From Actinomycetospora succinea (GTDB taxonomy: Bacteria > Actinomycetota > Actinomycetes > Mycobacteriales > Pseudonocardiaceae), in the NCBI RefSeq assembly GCF_004363095.1, contig NZ_SNYO01000004.1, positions 1-64,000 on the forward strand: DNA of 64,000 nt, in the 5' to 3' direction. This document shows positions 1-7,830 of this stretch, one piece after another. Under the pieces are notes generated by a model. The model was not told where the DNA came from. It saw only the letters and a list, made by a program, of their open reading frames with translations, and did not search any database. Both the position numbers and the translations under genes were made by a program. Each line of letters begins with the position of its first letter. Position 1 is the first letter of the stretch.

Positions 1-2
1 CG

Positions 3-83
3 TGGATCGAGTACTACAACACCCGACGTCCCCACACCGCCTGCCGCGGCCGAGCCCCGATCACCCGCCTGTCACCAACGTGA
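3..83 (+). pseudogene. C-terminal remnant of an IS481-type transposase
   Basis: The first reading frame at the left edge encodes WIEYYNTRRPH followed by APITRL, the W-x-x-YN-x-x-RPH...P-x-x-RL signature at the C-terminus of IS481-family DDE transposases. The frame stops at 81-83. The expected final residues (TNV-type ending) can be read in the frame starting at 74 (TNVMAQYN, stop 98-100), so a one-base frameshift separates the last codons. The neighbouring permease gene ends at 102, leaving no room for a normal terminal inverted repeat. This looks like a decayed or truncated insertion sequence; the rest lies outside the window. Confidence 0.6.
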
Positions 84-101
84 TGGCCCAGTACAACTAG
101 C

Positions 102-851
102 TCACTCGAGGACCAGCCGCACGATCGCCACGAGCCCGACGACGACGATCACCGCGCGCAGGACCGTCGGCGAGAGCTTGCGTCCGACCCGCGCGCCGAT
201 CAGCCCGCCGATGGTCGAGCTCACCGCGAGGATCGCGACGACGGGCCAGCTGATCGGGGCGACGACGGCGTAGACGGCGCCGGCGACGACGTTCACCACC
301 GCGGCGAGCACGTTCTTGTAGCCGTTGAGGCGCTGCAGCGGGTCGGTGAGCATCAGGCCCATGACCGCGACGAGCATGATCCCCTGCGCGGCGGTGAAGT
401 ACCCGCCGTAGACGCCGACGAGGAAGATCAGCGGGTAGAGCGGCCAGGTGCGCCGGGTGTGGGCGGGCTTGGCCTTGAGCCGCTTCGTCAGCAGCGGCTG
501 GAGCACGACGAGCACCAGGGCGAGCCCGACGAGGAACGGCACGATCGTCTCGAACGCGTCCTCGGGCAGCGAGAGCAGCAGCGCCGTGCCGCCGATCGCC
601 CCGAGCGCCGAGCACACCGACCACGACACGAGCTGCCGGCGTGCCCCGGTGATCTCGTGGCGGTAGCCCCAGGCCCCGGTGATCGACCCCGGGACGAGGC
701 CGATCGCGTTCGACGTCGTCGCCGTCACCGGCGGGTAGCCGAGGGCGACGAGCACGGGGAACGTGACGAGCGTGCCGGAACCGACCACCGTGTTGATCGT
801 CCCGGCCCACACGCCGGCGACGGCGATCAGCACCGCGTGCCAGAGCGTCAC
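102..851 (-). CDS. TauE/SafE-family membrane permease
   Basis: A 249-residue polytopic membrane protein with the two-fold repeated architecture of the TauE/SafE (DUF81) family, whose members export sulfite, sulfoacetate or related organosulfur anions. The N-terminal half carries GTINTVVGSGTLVTFP and TTSNAIGLVPG, and the second half repeats the pattern with YGGYFTAAQG and RLNGYKNVLA. It begins with GTG at 849-851 and is transcribed divergently from the SnoaL-like gene across a roughly 100-bp gap. No sulfur-metabolism neighbours are present, so the substrate cannot be assigned. Confidence 0.88.
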   Translation of the reverse strand: MTLWHAVLIAVAGVWAGTINTVVGSGTLVTFPVLVALGYPPVTATTSNAIGLVPGSITGAWGYRHEITGARRQLVSWSVCSALGAIGGTALLLSLPEDAFETIVPFLVGLALVLVVLQPLLTKRLKAKPAHTRRTWPLYPLIFLVGVYGGYFTAAQGIMLVAVMGLMLTDPLQRLNGYKNVLAAVVNVVAGAVYAVVAPISWPVVAILAVSSTIGGLIGARVGRKLSPTVLRAVIVVVGLVAIVRLVLE

Positions 852-955
852 GCGGGGACCCTAGGACCGCCGCCACGGCCCGGCTCGGTGGAACGCGGGT
901 CCAGCTTCTTCCATGATCGTGGCGCCGGCGACCGCGCCCGGTCGAACCTCGTTCC

Positions 956-1402
956 ATGACGCAGAACTACGCAGAGACCCTCGCCCGCCAGGTGATCGCC
1001 CACTACGAGGCCGACGAGATCGACCGCATCGGCGAGCTCGTCACCGAGGACTTCGTCGACCACGGAGCCCCGCCCTGGATGCCACCGGGCAGAGAGGCCT
1101 ACGTCGGCACCATGCGGTGGCTCAAGAACGTCCTGCGGATCCGGTACGAGGTGTGCCAGGTGGTCGCGCAGGGCGACTGGGTCGCCGCCCGCGCGATCGT
1201 GCACGGCGTCTCGACGTCGGACCACCTCGGCTTCCCGCCCACCGGCAAGCCGTTCGCGATGGAGACGATGCACCTCTACCGCGTCCGCGACGGGCTGCTC
1301 GCCGAGCACTGGGGCGTGCGCGACGAGCTGGGCGCGCTGTGGCAGTGCGGGGCGCTGCCGACCCCGGCGCCGCCCGCGGAGTTCCTGTCCGCAGGCGTCT
1401 GA
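956..1402 (+). CDS. SnoaL-like / NTF2-fold protein
   Basis: A 148-residue cytosolic protein with the length and pattern of the SnoaL-like polyketide-cyclase group: an N-terminal helix pair (LARQVIAHYEADEIDRI), the FVDHGAPP segment, and a C-terminal strand region ending LLAEHWGVRDELG. These proteins form a cone-shaped NTF2 barrel and act as isomerases, cyclases or binding proteins. The gene lies 15 bp upstream of a TetR regulator on the same strand, so the two may be co-transcribed. No polyketide genes are nearby, so a cyclase role is not implied. Confidence 0.8.
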   Translation: MTQNYAETLARQVIAHYEADEIDRIGELVTEDFVDHGAPPWMPPGREAYVGTMRWLKNVLRIRYEVCQVVAQGDWVAARAIVHGVSTSDHLGFPPTGKPFAMETMHLYRVRDGLLAEHWGVRDELGALWQCGALPTPAPPAEFLSAGV

Positions 1403-1417
1403 GCAGGGCAAACTGAC

Positions 1418-2080
1418 GTGGTGACCCGAGTCCCGGGCCGGGGGCGACCGTCGCCCCCGGCCCACGCACCGCGCGCCGAGCAGGTCCGCGAGACCCGCAG
1501 GCGCATCCTCGTCGCGGCCCGGGACATGTTCGTGCGGCGCGGCTACGCGGGCGCGACCGTCGACGCGATCGCCCACCGCGCCGGGGTGAGCCCGCAGACC
1601 GTCTACAACGCGGTCGGCGGCAAGGCCGAGGTCCTCAAGGCCGTCTACGACGTGGCGCTGGCCGGCGACGACGAGCCGGTGCCGGTGAACGACCGCCCGC
1701 ACGCCGTCGCCATGCGCGCGGCGCCCGACGCGGCGACCGCGCTGCGCCTCTACGCGCAGATGGGGCGCCAGATGCTCGAGCGCGCGGGCCCGCTGCTCGT
1801 CACCGTCTACGTCGACGCGCCGCAGCAGGACGCGCAGGTCCGGGCCTTCGTCGAGGTCATCGAGGCCGAGCGGCGCGCCGGCACCGGCGCCGTCGCGGGG
1901 TGGATCGCCGAGCGCTTCGGGCTGCGCGACGGCGTGAGCGTCGCCGAGGCCCGCGACGTGCTGTGGACGCTGCTCGCCCCCGAGACCGCGCACCGCCTGG
2001 TCGACCTCTGTGGCTGGAGTCCGGCGCGCTGGGAGGTGTGGATCGCGCGGACCGCGACCGAGGCGCTCTGCGGGGCTTGA
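1418..2080 (+). CDS. TetR/AcrR-family transcriptional regulator
   Basis: A 220-residue regulator. The N-terminal helix-turn-helix lies around residues 25-70 and includes RILVAARDMFVRRGY, TVDAIAHRAGVS and QTVYNAVGGKAEVL, typical of TetR DNA-binding domains. The remainder is a helical ligand-binding domain without a recognisable ligand class. Two tandem GTG codons (1418 and 1421) could start the protein. It follows the SnoaL-like gene closely and precedes the MetX-like hydrolase by 63 bp; a short TTTCC-GG-GGAAA symmetry at 2102-2113 in that gap is a weak operator candidate. It probably controls one of these neighbours. Confidence 0.87.
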   Translation: MVTRVPGRGRPSPPAHAPRAEQVRETRRRILVAARDMFVRRGYAGATVDAIAHRAGVSPQTVYNAVGGKAEVLKAVYDVALAGDDEPVPVNDRPHAVAMRAAPDAATALRLYAQMGRQMLERAGPLLVTVYVDAPQQDAQVRAFVEVIEAERRAGTGAVAGWIAERFGLRDGVSVAEARDVLWTLLAPETAHRLVDLCGWSPARWEVWIARTATEALCGA

Positions 2081-2143
2081 CGCGCTACACCGTCGGACTA
2101 GTTTCCGGGGAAAGCTTCTCGACCGCTCGACGGGAGACTGCTC

Positions 2144-3178
2144 ATGCCCATCCCCAATGACCACGAGATCTTCGAGCTCGGCGACGTCGTCCTCCAGCGC
2201 GGGGCGACGTTGCGGAACGCGAAGCTCGCGTACAAGACGTACGGCACGCTCAACGCGGACAAGAGCAACGCCGTCGTCTACCCGACCTGGTACTCGGGGC
2301 GGCACACCGACAACGAGTGGCTCATCGGCACCGACAAGGCGCTCAACCCCGACGAGCTGTTCATCATCGTCCCCAACATGCTCGGCAACGGGCTCTCGTC
2401 GTCACCCAGCAACACCCCGCCGCCCTACGACCGGGCGCGGTTCCCGCACGTCACCTTCTACGACCAGGTCGAGTGCCAGCACAAGCTCGTCACCGAGCAC
2501 TTCGGGATCTCGACGTTGTCGCTGGTCACAGGCTGGTCGATGGGGGCGGGGCAGACCTACCAGTGGGCCGTCAGCCACCCGGAGATGGTGCAGCGCGCGG
2601 CCCCGTTCTGCGGGTCGAGCGTCACGAGCCCGCACAACCAGGTCTTCCTCGAGTCGATCACCGCGGCGCTGCGTGCCGACGCGGCGTTCGCCGAGGGCTG
2701 GTACCGCGACGACGCCTGGCCGGAGAAGGGGCTGCGCGCGTTCGCGCGGGTCTACGCCGGATGGGGGTTCTCGCAGGCGTTCTACTGGCAGGAGGAGTGG
2801 CGGCGCCTCGGCGCCTCGTCGCTGGAGGACTTCCTCGTGGACTTCTGGGAGGGCTTCTGGCTCGACGGCCGCGACCCGAACAACCTGCTCGCGATGGCGT
2901 GGACGTGGTTCCACGGCGACGTCGGCCAGACGCCCGGCTTCGACGGGGACACCGTCGCCGCGCTGAACTCGATCCGCTGCCCGGTGCTGTCGATGCCGGC
3001 CGAGAAGGACCTGTACTTCCCGCCCGAGGACGAGCAGTGGGCGTCGCAGCACATCGGGCGCGGCGAGGTGCGCGTCATCCCGGGCGTGTGGGGTCACTTC
3101 GCCGGGGGCGGCGACGTCCCGGAAGACACGGCGTTCATCGACCGGGGGCTGCGGGACCTGCTGGCGATGGCGCCCTGA
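2144..3178 (+). CDS. Alpha/beta-hydrolase of the homoserine O-acetyltransferase (MetX)-like family
   Basis: A 344-residue protein whose N-terminus (LRNAKLAYKTYGTLN, then FIIVPNMLGNGLSSSPSN) follows the MetX / homoserine O-acetyltransferase fold. The nucleophile elbow is GWSMGA at residues 130-135 (Ser132). An acidic residue in PAEKDLYFPPEDE and the His of VWGHFAGG fit the remaining triad positions. Genuine MetX proteins usually have GGSMGG at the elbow and sit with sulfur-assimilation genes; neither holds here. It is better described as a MetX-like acyltransferase or hydrolase of unknown substrate. An ATG start at 2144 follows a GGGAGA ribosome-binding site. Confidence 0.82.
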   Translation: MPIPNDHEIFELGDVVLQRGATLRNAKLAYKTYGTLNADKSNAVVYPTWYSGRHTDNEWLIGTDKALNPDELFIIVPNMLGNGLSSSPSNTPPPYDRARFPHVTFYDQVECQHKLVTEHFGISTLSLVTGWSMGAGQTYQWAVSHPEMVQRAAPFCGSSVTSPHNQVFLESITAALRADAAFAEGWYRDDAWPEKGLRAFARVYAGWGFSQAFYWQEEWRRLGASSLEDFLVDFWEGFWLDGRDPNNLLAMAWTWFHGDVGQTPGFDGDTVAALNSIRCPVLSMPAEKDLYFPPEDEQWASQHIGRGEVRVIPGVWGHFAGGGDVPEDTAFIDRGLRDLLAMAP

Positions 3179-3227
3179 TCGTGTCCTGACCGCTCTCGTG
3201 GCCGCCGCACGGGGAGGATGGCGCCCC

Positions 3228-3737
3228 GTGAGCGACTGGCCCGTCGTGCGGATCGGACCGCTGGCACTCGACATCGAGATCGGCGTCGAGGGGACGGTCG
3301 TGCTGATGACCGTGCTGGTCGTCGCCCTCGACGACGGCATCGAGGACTTCCCCGCGGCCGGCCAGATGATCCTCGGGTCGCTCATCGCGACGTTCGCGGC
3401 GCACCTGTTCGCGACGTCGCTCGCGCGCCGGGCACGTCAGGACCTGCCACCGCCGACGCGCCCGGAGCGGCGGCGCCTGTGGCGCCACTCGTCGCAGTTC
3501 CTGCTGCTCGGGGTCGTGCCGATGGTGGTCGTCGTGCTGGGCGGCGTGACCGGGCTCTACACCCCCGAGACCGCGATCGACGCCGTCATCTGGCTGGGGC
3601 TGGCGTTCCTCGTGCTCATCGGCGGGGTCGGGGGCTGGCGGGGGCGGCGGCGGGTCACGGGGGCGTTGCGAGGTGCGTTCGGAGCCGGCGTGTTGGGGCT
3701 CCTGGTGCTTCTTCTGCGACTGGTGCTGGAGCACTGA
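3228..3737 (+). CDS. Small integral membrane protein, function unknown
   Basis: A 169-residue protein with about four hydrophobic segments: GTVVLMTVLVVAL, MILGSLIATFAAHLFA, FLLLGVVPMVVVVLGG plus AVIWLGLAFLVLIGG, and a C-terminal GVLGLLVLLLRLVL. A basic loop (ARRARQDLPPPTRPERRR) separates the halves. I chose the GTG at 3228 because a GGGGAGG ribosome-binding site lies at 3211-3217; an in-frame GTG at 3198 has none. I do not recognise the family. It stands between the MetX-like gene and another small membrane protein on the same strand. Confidence 0.75.
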   Translation: MSDWPVVRIGPLALDIEIGVEGTVVLMTVLVVALDDGIEDFPAAGQMILGSLIATFAAHLFATSLARRARQDLPPPTRPERRRLWRHSSQFLLLGVVPMVVVVLGGVTGLYTPETAIDAVIWLGLAFLVLIGGVGGWRGRRRVTGALRGAFGAGVLGLLVLLLRLVLEH

Positions 3738-3793
3738 CGTGTTCCGGGTGACACCCCGGGGAACGATGGGTGGCCCGCGGACGTCTTCACTGC

Positions 3794-4129
3794 ATGGTGT
3801 TCTCGACGCGGCGTCTCCTGCTGGCGGGCCTGCTCGTGGTCGCCGCGGTGATCTGGACGCGCATCAACAAGCCCATCGAGGGCGAGGTGCTGCTCGAGCT
3901 GACCCGCCGCCACGGCGTGACGACCGCCGACCTGCTCTCCGTGGTCATGGTCGCCATGGCCGCGGTCATCGTGTGGCCGTCGCGGCGTCAGGACCGGCCG
4001 GCGCCTCGCCGGGAGGCCGCGGGTCCGCCGCCCCGTCCGGGCGTGCCCGGAACCACCGCCCCGATCGCGTCCCCTCGAGCCGCTCCAGCCCCGCCGCGGG
4101 GAACCACGGGCGGGCCCTCTCGGCGGTGA
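3794..4129 (+). CDS. Small membrane-anchored hypothetical protein
   Basis: Predicted 111 residues from the ATG at 3794. It has a hydrophobic N-terminal helix (LLLAGLLVVAAVIW), a charged linker (TRINKPIEGEVLLELTRRHG), a second hydrophobic segment (LLSVVMVAMAAVIVW) and a proline/arginine-rich tail. The tail (3966-4129) overlaps the 3' end of the convergent methyltransferase gene, where the other frame is clearly coding, so the last 50 residues are compositionally suspect. The two membrane helices lie outside the overlap and look real. Confidence 0.5.
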   Translation: MVFSTRRLLLAGLLVVAAVIWTRINKPIEGEVLLELTRRHGVTTADLLSVVMVAMAAVIVWPSRRQDRPAPRREAAGPPPRPGVPGTTAPIASPRAAPAPPRGTTGGPSRR

Positions 4130-4799
4130 CGACCACCCACCGCCGGGCGACGGCGCGGGCCAGCGAGACCCACTCCGGCGTCAGGGGAGTGGAGACGGTG
4201 TGGTCGCGGGCGAGCGCGAAGCCGTGGTCGGAGGCGCGGGGGTCGGCGAACATGGGGTCGAGGAGGACGACGTCCGTTCTCTCGCCGCGCGCGGCCATGT
4301 CGGCGAGCACCTGACGGGAGTCGCCGTGGCGTACTTGGACGGCTGCTGACCCGGCCCTCGGAATGGCGCCGGCGAAACCCTCGGTGGCGAGGATCGCGAG
4401 GACGAGGTCGGCCTCGACGCCCCGGACCTCGCCGGTGGTGCCCACGGCCCACGCCGCGACGAGCGCGTCGCGGCCGAGGCCGAGCGTGGTGTCGAGGACG
4501 CGGTCGCCGGGGCGTAGCTCGGCGGCGCGCACGAGCGGGTCGGTCTGACCGTGGCGCAGGGCGCGCAGGCGCTTGGCCGCGGTGCCCTGGTGGAACGTCA
4601 GGCTCCCGCGCCCGGACTCGGCGACGAGGCCGTCGGCGGTGCGGACGAGGACGGTGTGGGCGTCACCGCGCGCGGCCGCGACCGAACCGCGGTGACGGTC
4701 GACGAGGCGCAGGCCCCACCTGTCGGCGAGGGCCTGCGCCTCGTTGCGGACGGCGTCGGACGGCGACTTGCTCGTCGTCACGACGACCTCGTGGTCCAC
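3966..4799 (-). CDS. RsmJ/YpiP-like class I SAM-dependent methyltransferase
   Basis: A 277-residue Rossmann methyltransferase. Before the core comes a FHQGTAAKRL segment, then the SAM-binding motif VLDTTLGLGR at residues 101-110, an acidic strand end (GVEAD) and the catalytic-type DPMF at 181-184 (VVLLDPMFAD). This arrangement is that of the YpiP/RsmJ group; RsmJ methylates G1516 of 16S rRNA in E. coli. An rRNA role here is inferred only from the fold. The gene is convergent with, and overlaps, the small membrane ORF at 3794-4129. Confidence 0.8.
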   Translation of the reverse strand: MDHEVVVTTSKSPSDAVRNEAQALADRWGLRLVDRHRGSVAAARGDAHTVLVRTADGLVAESGRGSLTFHQGTAAKRLRALRHGQTDPLVRAAELRPGDRVLDTTLGLGRDALVAAWAVGTTGEVRGVEADLVLAILATEGFAGAIPRAGSAAVQVRHGDSRQVLADMAARGERTDVVLLDPMFADPRASDHGFALARDHTVSTPLTPEWVSLARAVARRWVVVTAERARPWFPAAGLERLEGTRSGRWFRARPDGAADPRPPGEAPAGPDAATATR

Positions 4800-4838
4800 A
4801 CCGGGGATCGTGCCCGGGCACCGGCCCGGGAAACACGA

Positions 4839-4869
4839 GGGCCCCGGCCCCGTCGGGGAGCCGGGGCCC
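4839..4869 (-). terminator. Rho-independent-type terminator hairpin
   Basis: A 9-bp GC stem (GGGCCCCGG at 4839-4847 with CCGGGGCCC at 4861-4869) encloses a smaller CCCCG/CGGGG hairpin. It lies 19 bp beyond the stop codon of the secreted acidic protein gene and before the downstream methyltransferase. There is no U-tract, which is usual for actinobacterial terminators. Confidence 0.6.
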
Positions 4870-4887
4870 GGTGTCGGGTCCCTCGGA

Positions 4888-5964
4888 TCAGAAGATGCTG
4901 AGGATCGGGTCGAGGAGGCCCGGGGCCGGCGCGGGCGCCGGCTCGGTCGGCGCGGCGACCGGCGGGATGATCGTGTTGACGATGTCGTTGACGGGCGTCG
5001 TCACCGGGGTGGTGGCGCCGCCGAGGAGGTTGTCGACGGCGCTGGTCGCCGGCTCGAGGACCCCGACGGTCTCGCCCGGGGGCACCGCCGGCGTGATGAT
5101 CGCGTTGACGAGGTCGTCGACGACGTCGGTCACCGGAGTGGTGGCGCCGCCGAGGGCCTCGTCGACGACGCTGGTCAGGGGCTCGGTGACGCCGACCGGG
5201 GCGGCGCCCTCGGCAGGCTCCTCAGGCGTGGCCGGCGCCGGCGGGATGATCGTGTCGACGACCTCGTTCACCGGGGTGGTGACCGGCGCCGTGGCGTCGC
5301 CGGTGGCGTCGTCGACGATGTCGGTGACGGGCTCGAGGATGCCGATGGTGTCGACGGGCTCCTCGGGAGCGTCGGTGCCGTCGCCGTCGGTGCCGTCGCC
5401 GTCCGTGCCGTCGCCGTCGGTGGCGTCACCGTCGGTCGCGTCCCCGCCGGGGGTGACCACGTCGATGACCGGGTCGAGCAGGCCGCCGCCGGGAGCGTCG
5501 GCGTCGCCGGTACCCGCATCGCCGGTGTCGGTGTCGCCGCCGTCGGCGTCACCGGTGTCGCCCGCGTCGCCGGCACCGTCGGCGTCGCCGTCAGTCGCGT
5601 CGCCGGTCGTCGTGTCGCCGCCGCCGAGGATCGGGTCGAGCAGGCCGCCGTCGGCACCGTCGGCGCCGTTGTCGCCGTCGCCGTCCTGGATCGAGTCCTG
5701 GCCGTCGCCGTCGTCGCTGGTCGCGCCGTCGGACGAGTCGGAGCCGCCGCCGTTGTCGTCGGAGCGGCCGTGGTCGTCGCCGTGCTCGTCGCCGTGGTGC
5801 TCGGCCTCGTTGCAGTGCTCGTGCCCGTGGGACTCGGTGGCGTTGGCGATGCTGGCGCCGCCGCCGAGCAGCGCCAGCGCGGCGGCGGCCGTGAGCGCAC
5901 CGCGGCCGGCGAGCCGGACGAGGAGGTCGTTGCGGAGGGTGTGGGGAGCGGTGTGAACGCCCAT
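4888..5964 (-). CDS. Secreted acidic repeat protein with His-rich segment (paralogue A)
   Basis: A 358-residue exported protein of unknown function. Residues 1-42 form a long signal region (MGVHTAPHTLRNDLL, then AGRGALTAAAALALLGGG, ending SIANA). A His/Asp/Glu-rich stretch (45-70, including HGDDHG) could bind metal. Residues 80-200 are extremely acidic with DGDGT repeats. Three related modules of about 45 residues follow, beginning IGILEP (207), VGVTEP (257) and VGVLEP (300), each with a PVT...V(V/I)...II(P/T)P core. GLLDP(I/V) occurs at 107, 161 and 349, and the last copy ends the protein. The signal region and promoter match those of the gene at 18634-19305. I do not recognise a named family; an envelope-associated role is inferred. 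Confidence 0.85.
   Translation of the reverse strand: MGVHTAPHTLRNDLLVRLAGRGALTAAAALALLGGGASIANATESHGHEHCNEAEHHGDEHGDDHGRSDDNGGGSDSSDGATSDDGDGQDSIQDGDGDNGADGADGGLLDPILGGGDTTTGDATDGDADGAGDAGDTGDADGGDTDTGDAGTGDADAPGGGLLDPVIDVVTPGGDATDGDATDGDGTDGDGTDGDGTDAPEEPVDTIGILEPVTDIVDDATGDATAPVTTPVNEVVDTIIPPAPATPEEPAEGAAPVGVTEPLTSVVDEALGGATTPVTDVVDDLVNAIITPAVPPGETVGVLEPATSAVDNLLGGATTPVTTPVNDIVNTIIPPVAAPTEPAPAPAPGLLDPILSIF
5371..5445 (-). repeat. Five 15-bp coding tandem repeats
   Basis: Five consecutive 15-bp units start at 5371, 5386, 5401, 5416 and 5431. The first two are identical (GTCGGTGCCGTCGCC on the plus strand) and the others diverge at one to four positions. On the coding strand they specify DGDGT/DGDAT pentapeptides. 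Such in-frame repeats are prone to length variation between strains. Confidence 0.8.
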
Positions 5965-6375
5965 AGGGTGTTCCCCTTCTGCGTGCCGGTTCGTGTCGGG
6001 GACGCGCTAGGGGGAACCGGGCGTCCCCCTTACGCCAAATGGCCCAACGCCTCGTCCCAGGGGTAGGTAACGACGACGTCACGATGGTGTGAGGTCTCCG
6101 CCAGGAGGTTCGGTTGCCACCCACATGCGGGAACGAAGGTCGCCTTGCTCCCCTCGCAGGTCAGCGCCGCGTGAGGACGACGGAGATCCGGTGACGGCAA
6201 GGCCCGTGCACGTCGCCGCGGAGCGGGGCGTCCCGCGCGGCGTGGAGCACCTCCTCGCCCGGCGGTTCAGGACGTCGGAGGTCGTGCGGATGGGGTGAGG
6301 GCTGTCTCCGCCACCGTCGGCCCGACGCCGGGCAGACTCGACCTCGTCGGGGACGAGCAGCGGGAGGAGACGGCG
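5965..6375. promoter_or_regulatory. Divergent control region of the secreted acidic protein and the SDR
   Basis: A 411-bp gap between divergent genes with no convincing ORF. Reading toward the acidic-protein gene it holds an AAGGGGAAC ribosome-binding site next to the start, a TAGCGC -10 candidate (plus-strand GCGCTA at 6004-6009) and a direct-repeat box at 6066-6083. Toward the SDR, GGGAGGAGA at 6362-6370 is its ribosome-binding site. The middle (about 6090-6300) shows no further structure that I can support. Confidence 0.6.
6066..6083. promoter_or_regulatory. MtrA-like direct-repeat box (copy A)
   Basis: The box GGTAACGACGACGTCACG contains GTAACG and GTCACG separated by 5 bp, an 11-bp direct repeat of the GTNAC type described for MtrA response regulators. 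It is 57 bp upstream of a TAGCGC -10 candidate and about 102 bp from the start codon at 5964. A box matching at 15 of 18 positions sits at the same distances upstream of the paralogous gene at 19305. Confidence 0.55.
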
Positions 6376-7236
6376 ATGTCGCCGCAGGACGGGGCCGGGC
6401 GGGTCTGGCTCATCACGGGGACGAGCACCGGGTTCGGACGGGCGATCGCCCGGGCCGCGCTGCGGCGTGGCGACCGGGTCGTCGCGACCGCGCGGCGGGT
6501 GGACGACACCGCCGACCTCGCGGCCGAGGCGCCGGACCGGGCGCGCGTCGCGACCCTCGACGTCACCGACGACGGGCAGGTCGCCGCCGCGGTCGACTAC
6601 GCGGTCGCCGAGTTCGGGCGCATCGACGTCGTGGTCAACAACGCCGGCTACGGCAGCCGCGGGGCGTTCGAGGAGTTCACCGAGGAGCAGATCCGCGACC
6701 AGTTCGCGGTCAACGTGTTCGGTCCGTTCGCCGTGACGCGGGCGGTGCTGCCGGTGATGCGGGCGCAAGGGTCGGGCCACGTGATCCAGATGTCGTCGCT
6801 GGCCGGGGTGCGCTCGGCGCTCGGGGGGTCGATCTACTCGGCGACGAAGTTCGCGCTCGAGGGCATGTCCGAGGGGCTCGCGGCCGAGGTCAAGGGCTTC
6901 GGCATCAAGGTGACGATGATCGAGCCGGGCCCGTTCCGCACCGACTTCGCCGGCCGCTCGCCGGCGCGGCCGGACGCGATGCCGGAGTACGCGGCGGTGC
7001 TCGACGAGTCGCGCGAGAAGTTCCTCAAGCTCCACGGCACCCAGCCCGGCGACCCGGAACGCGCCGCGCAGGTCGTCGTCGACGTGGCGGACCTCGCCGA
7101 CCCGCCCCTGCGCCTGCCGCTCGGCCCGAACGCGTTCGAGAACGTGCGCCAGACGTTCCGGGCGCGGCTCGAGGAGACCGACGCCGTCGAGGCGCTCGGG
7201 AGCGACACGGACTTCCCGGCGGCTGCGGGGACCTGA
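6376..7236 (+). CDS. Short-chain dehydrogenase/reductase (classical SDR)
   Basis: A 286-residue cytosolic oxidoreductase. The NAD(P)-binding motif TGTSTGFG is at residues 14-21, DVTD near 62-65, NNAG at 88-91, the catalytic Ser in QMSS at about 140-141, and the Tyr-x3-Lys pair at Y154/K158. The basic residue after the first strand region (ATARR) suggests NADP preference. The C-terminus is longer than in FabG-type enzymes, as in SDRs that act on bulky hydrophobic carbonyls. The start at 6376 is supported by GGGAGGAGA at 6362-6370. The substrate is unknown, and the neighbours give no hint. Confidence 0.88.
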   Translation: MSPQDGAGRVWLITGTSTGFGRAIARAALRRGDRVVATARRVDDTADLAAEAPDRARVATLDVTDDGQVAAAVDYAVAEFGRIDVVVNNAGYGSRGAFEEFTEEQIRDQFAVNVFGPFAVTRAVLPVMRAQGSGHVIQMSSLAGVRSALGGSIYSATKFALEGMSEGLAAEVKGFGIKVTMIEPGPFRTDFAGRSPARPDAMPEYAAVLDESREKFLKLHGTQPGDPERAAQVVVDVADLADPPLRLPLGPNAFENVRQTFRARLEETDAVEALGSDTDFPAAAGT

Positions 7237-7250
7237 GCGGGCTCGCGGTC

Positions 7251-7317
7251 GGAGATCAGGGGCGACGTCACGTACGTCGTCCGCGCCGGCGGGTGCGTGC
7301 TGGCGCCCGTGATCTCC
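7251..7317. repeat. 67-bp hairpin element with 14-bp inverted ends (copy 1)
   Basis: The left end GGAGATCAGGGGCG (7251-7264) pairs with CGCCCGTGATCTCC (7304-7317) with one mismatch. The same 14-bp terminus occurs exactly, inverted, at 17875-17888 in a second element of nearly equal size (17823-17888). It sits just after the SDR stop codon and may also act as its terminator. Confidence 0.6.
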
Positions 7318-7369
7318 AGGCGGGAAGCCCCCGGTGGCGACGCCCCCGCACCCCTGCCACCGTGACCCG

Positions 7370-7807
7370 GTGATCGCGTCGGTGCGGGTCGTCGCCGGGC
7401 TGCTGCTCGCCCTGCTCGTCCTCGCCGGCTGCTCCTCCGAGTACACGGAGGGCACGTCCGGGCCCGCCGTGCGACCGGACACCTCGCTGGAGGCGGCGCG
7501 CACCAAGCTCCGGCTCGTCGAGCAGGACTCCTGCTACACGGCCGCGGACGTGGCGCGGCAGTGGCCGGTGTGCGGGCGGTGGGAGGAAGAGGTGCTCAAC
7601 ATCGGGAACGCCGCCGCGGGCGCGCGTCCCGAGGACCGGGAGATCACCGACCCGGCGGTCGCCGTGCGGGACGGGCACGAGCACTTCGTCCGCGCCGGCT
7701 GCGTCGCCGGCGCGACGGCTCCCGACCCGGCGCAGTGCGTCGCGGCGGTGGACGAGACGCGCGTCGGGGTGCGGCGGCTGGGCGAGGGGATCGCCTCGGT
7801 GCGGTGA
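7370..7807 (+). CDS. Putative lipoprotein
   Basis: About 145 residues from the GTG at 7370. A short basic N-terminus, the hydrophobic stretch VVAGLLLALLVLAG and a lipobox cysteine (LAGC, Cys21) indicate lipidation and outer-face membrane anchoring. The mature part has four further cysteines (in DSCYTA, WPVCGRW, RAGCVAG and AQCVAA), suggesting two disulfides. An in-frame GTG at 7334 would give a longer N-terminus; I prefer 7370 because it yields a compact signal peptide. No family was recognised. The gene abuts the DUF574 methyltransferase on the same strand. Confidence 0.7.
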   Translation: MIASVRVVAGLLLALLVLAGCSSEYTEGTSGPAVRPDTSLEAARTKLRLVEQDSCYTAADVARQWPVCGRWEEEVLNIGNAAAGARPEDREITDPAVAVRDGHEHFVRAGCVAGATAPDPAQCVAAVDETRVGVRRLGEGIASVR

Positions 7808-7830
7808 TCGTCGTCGGGCAGGCTGGTCGC

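Noticed and set aside
2144-3178. Authentic homoserine O-acetyltransferase (metX)
   Set aside because: The nucleophile elbow is GWSMGA instead of the usual GGSMGG, and no metY or other methionine genes are adjacent.
5371-5445. A CRISPR-like or minisatellite array
   Set aside because: The 15-bp units are directly adjacent with no spacers and encode in-frame DGDGT repeats of a secreted protein.
6089-6298. A 69-codon plus-strand ORF in the divergent control region
   Set aside because: There is no ribosome-binding site and the composition is Arg/Pro/Ser-rich; it lies upstream of a well-placed SDR start and next to the MtrA-like box.
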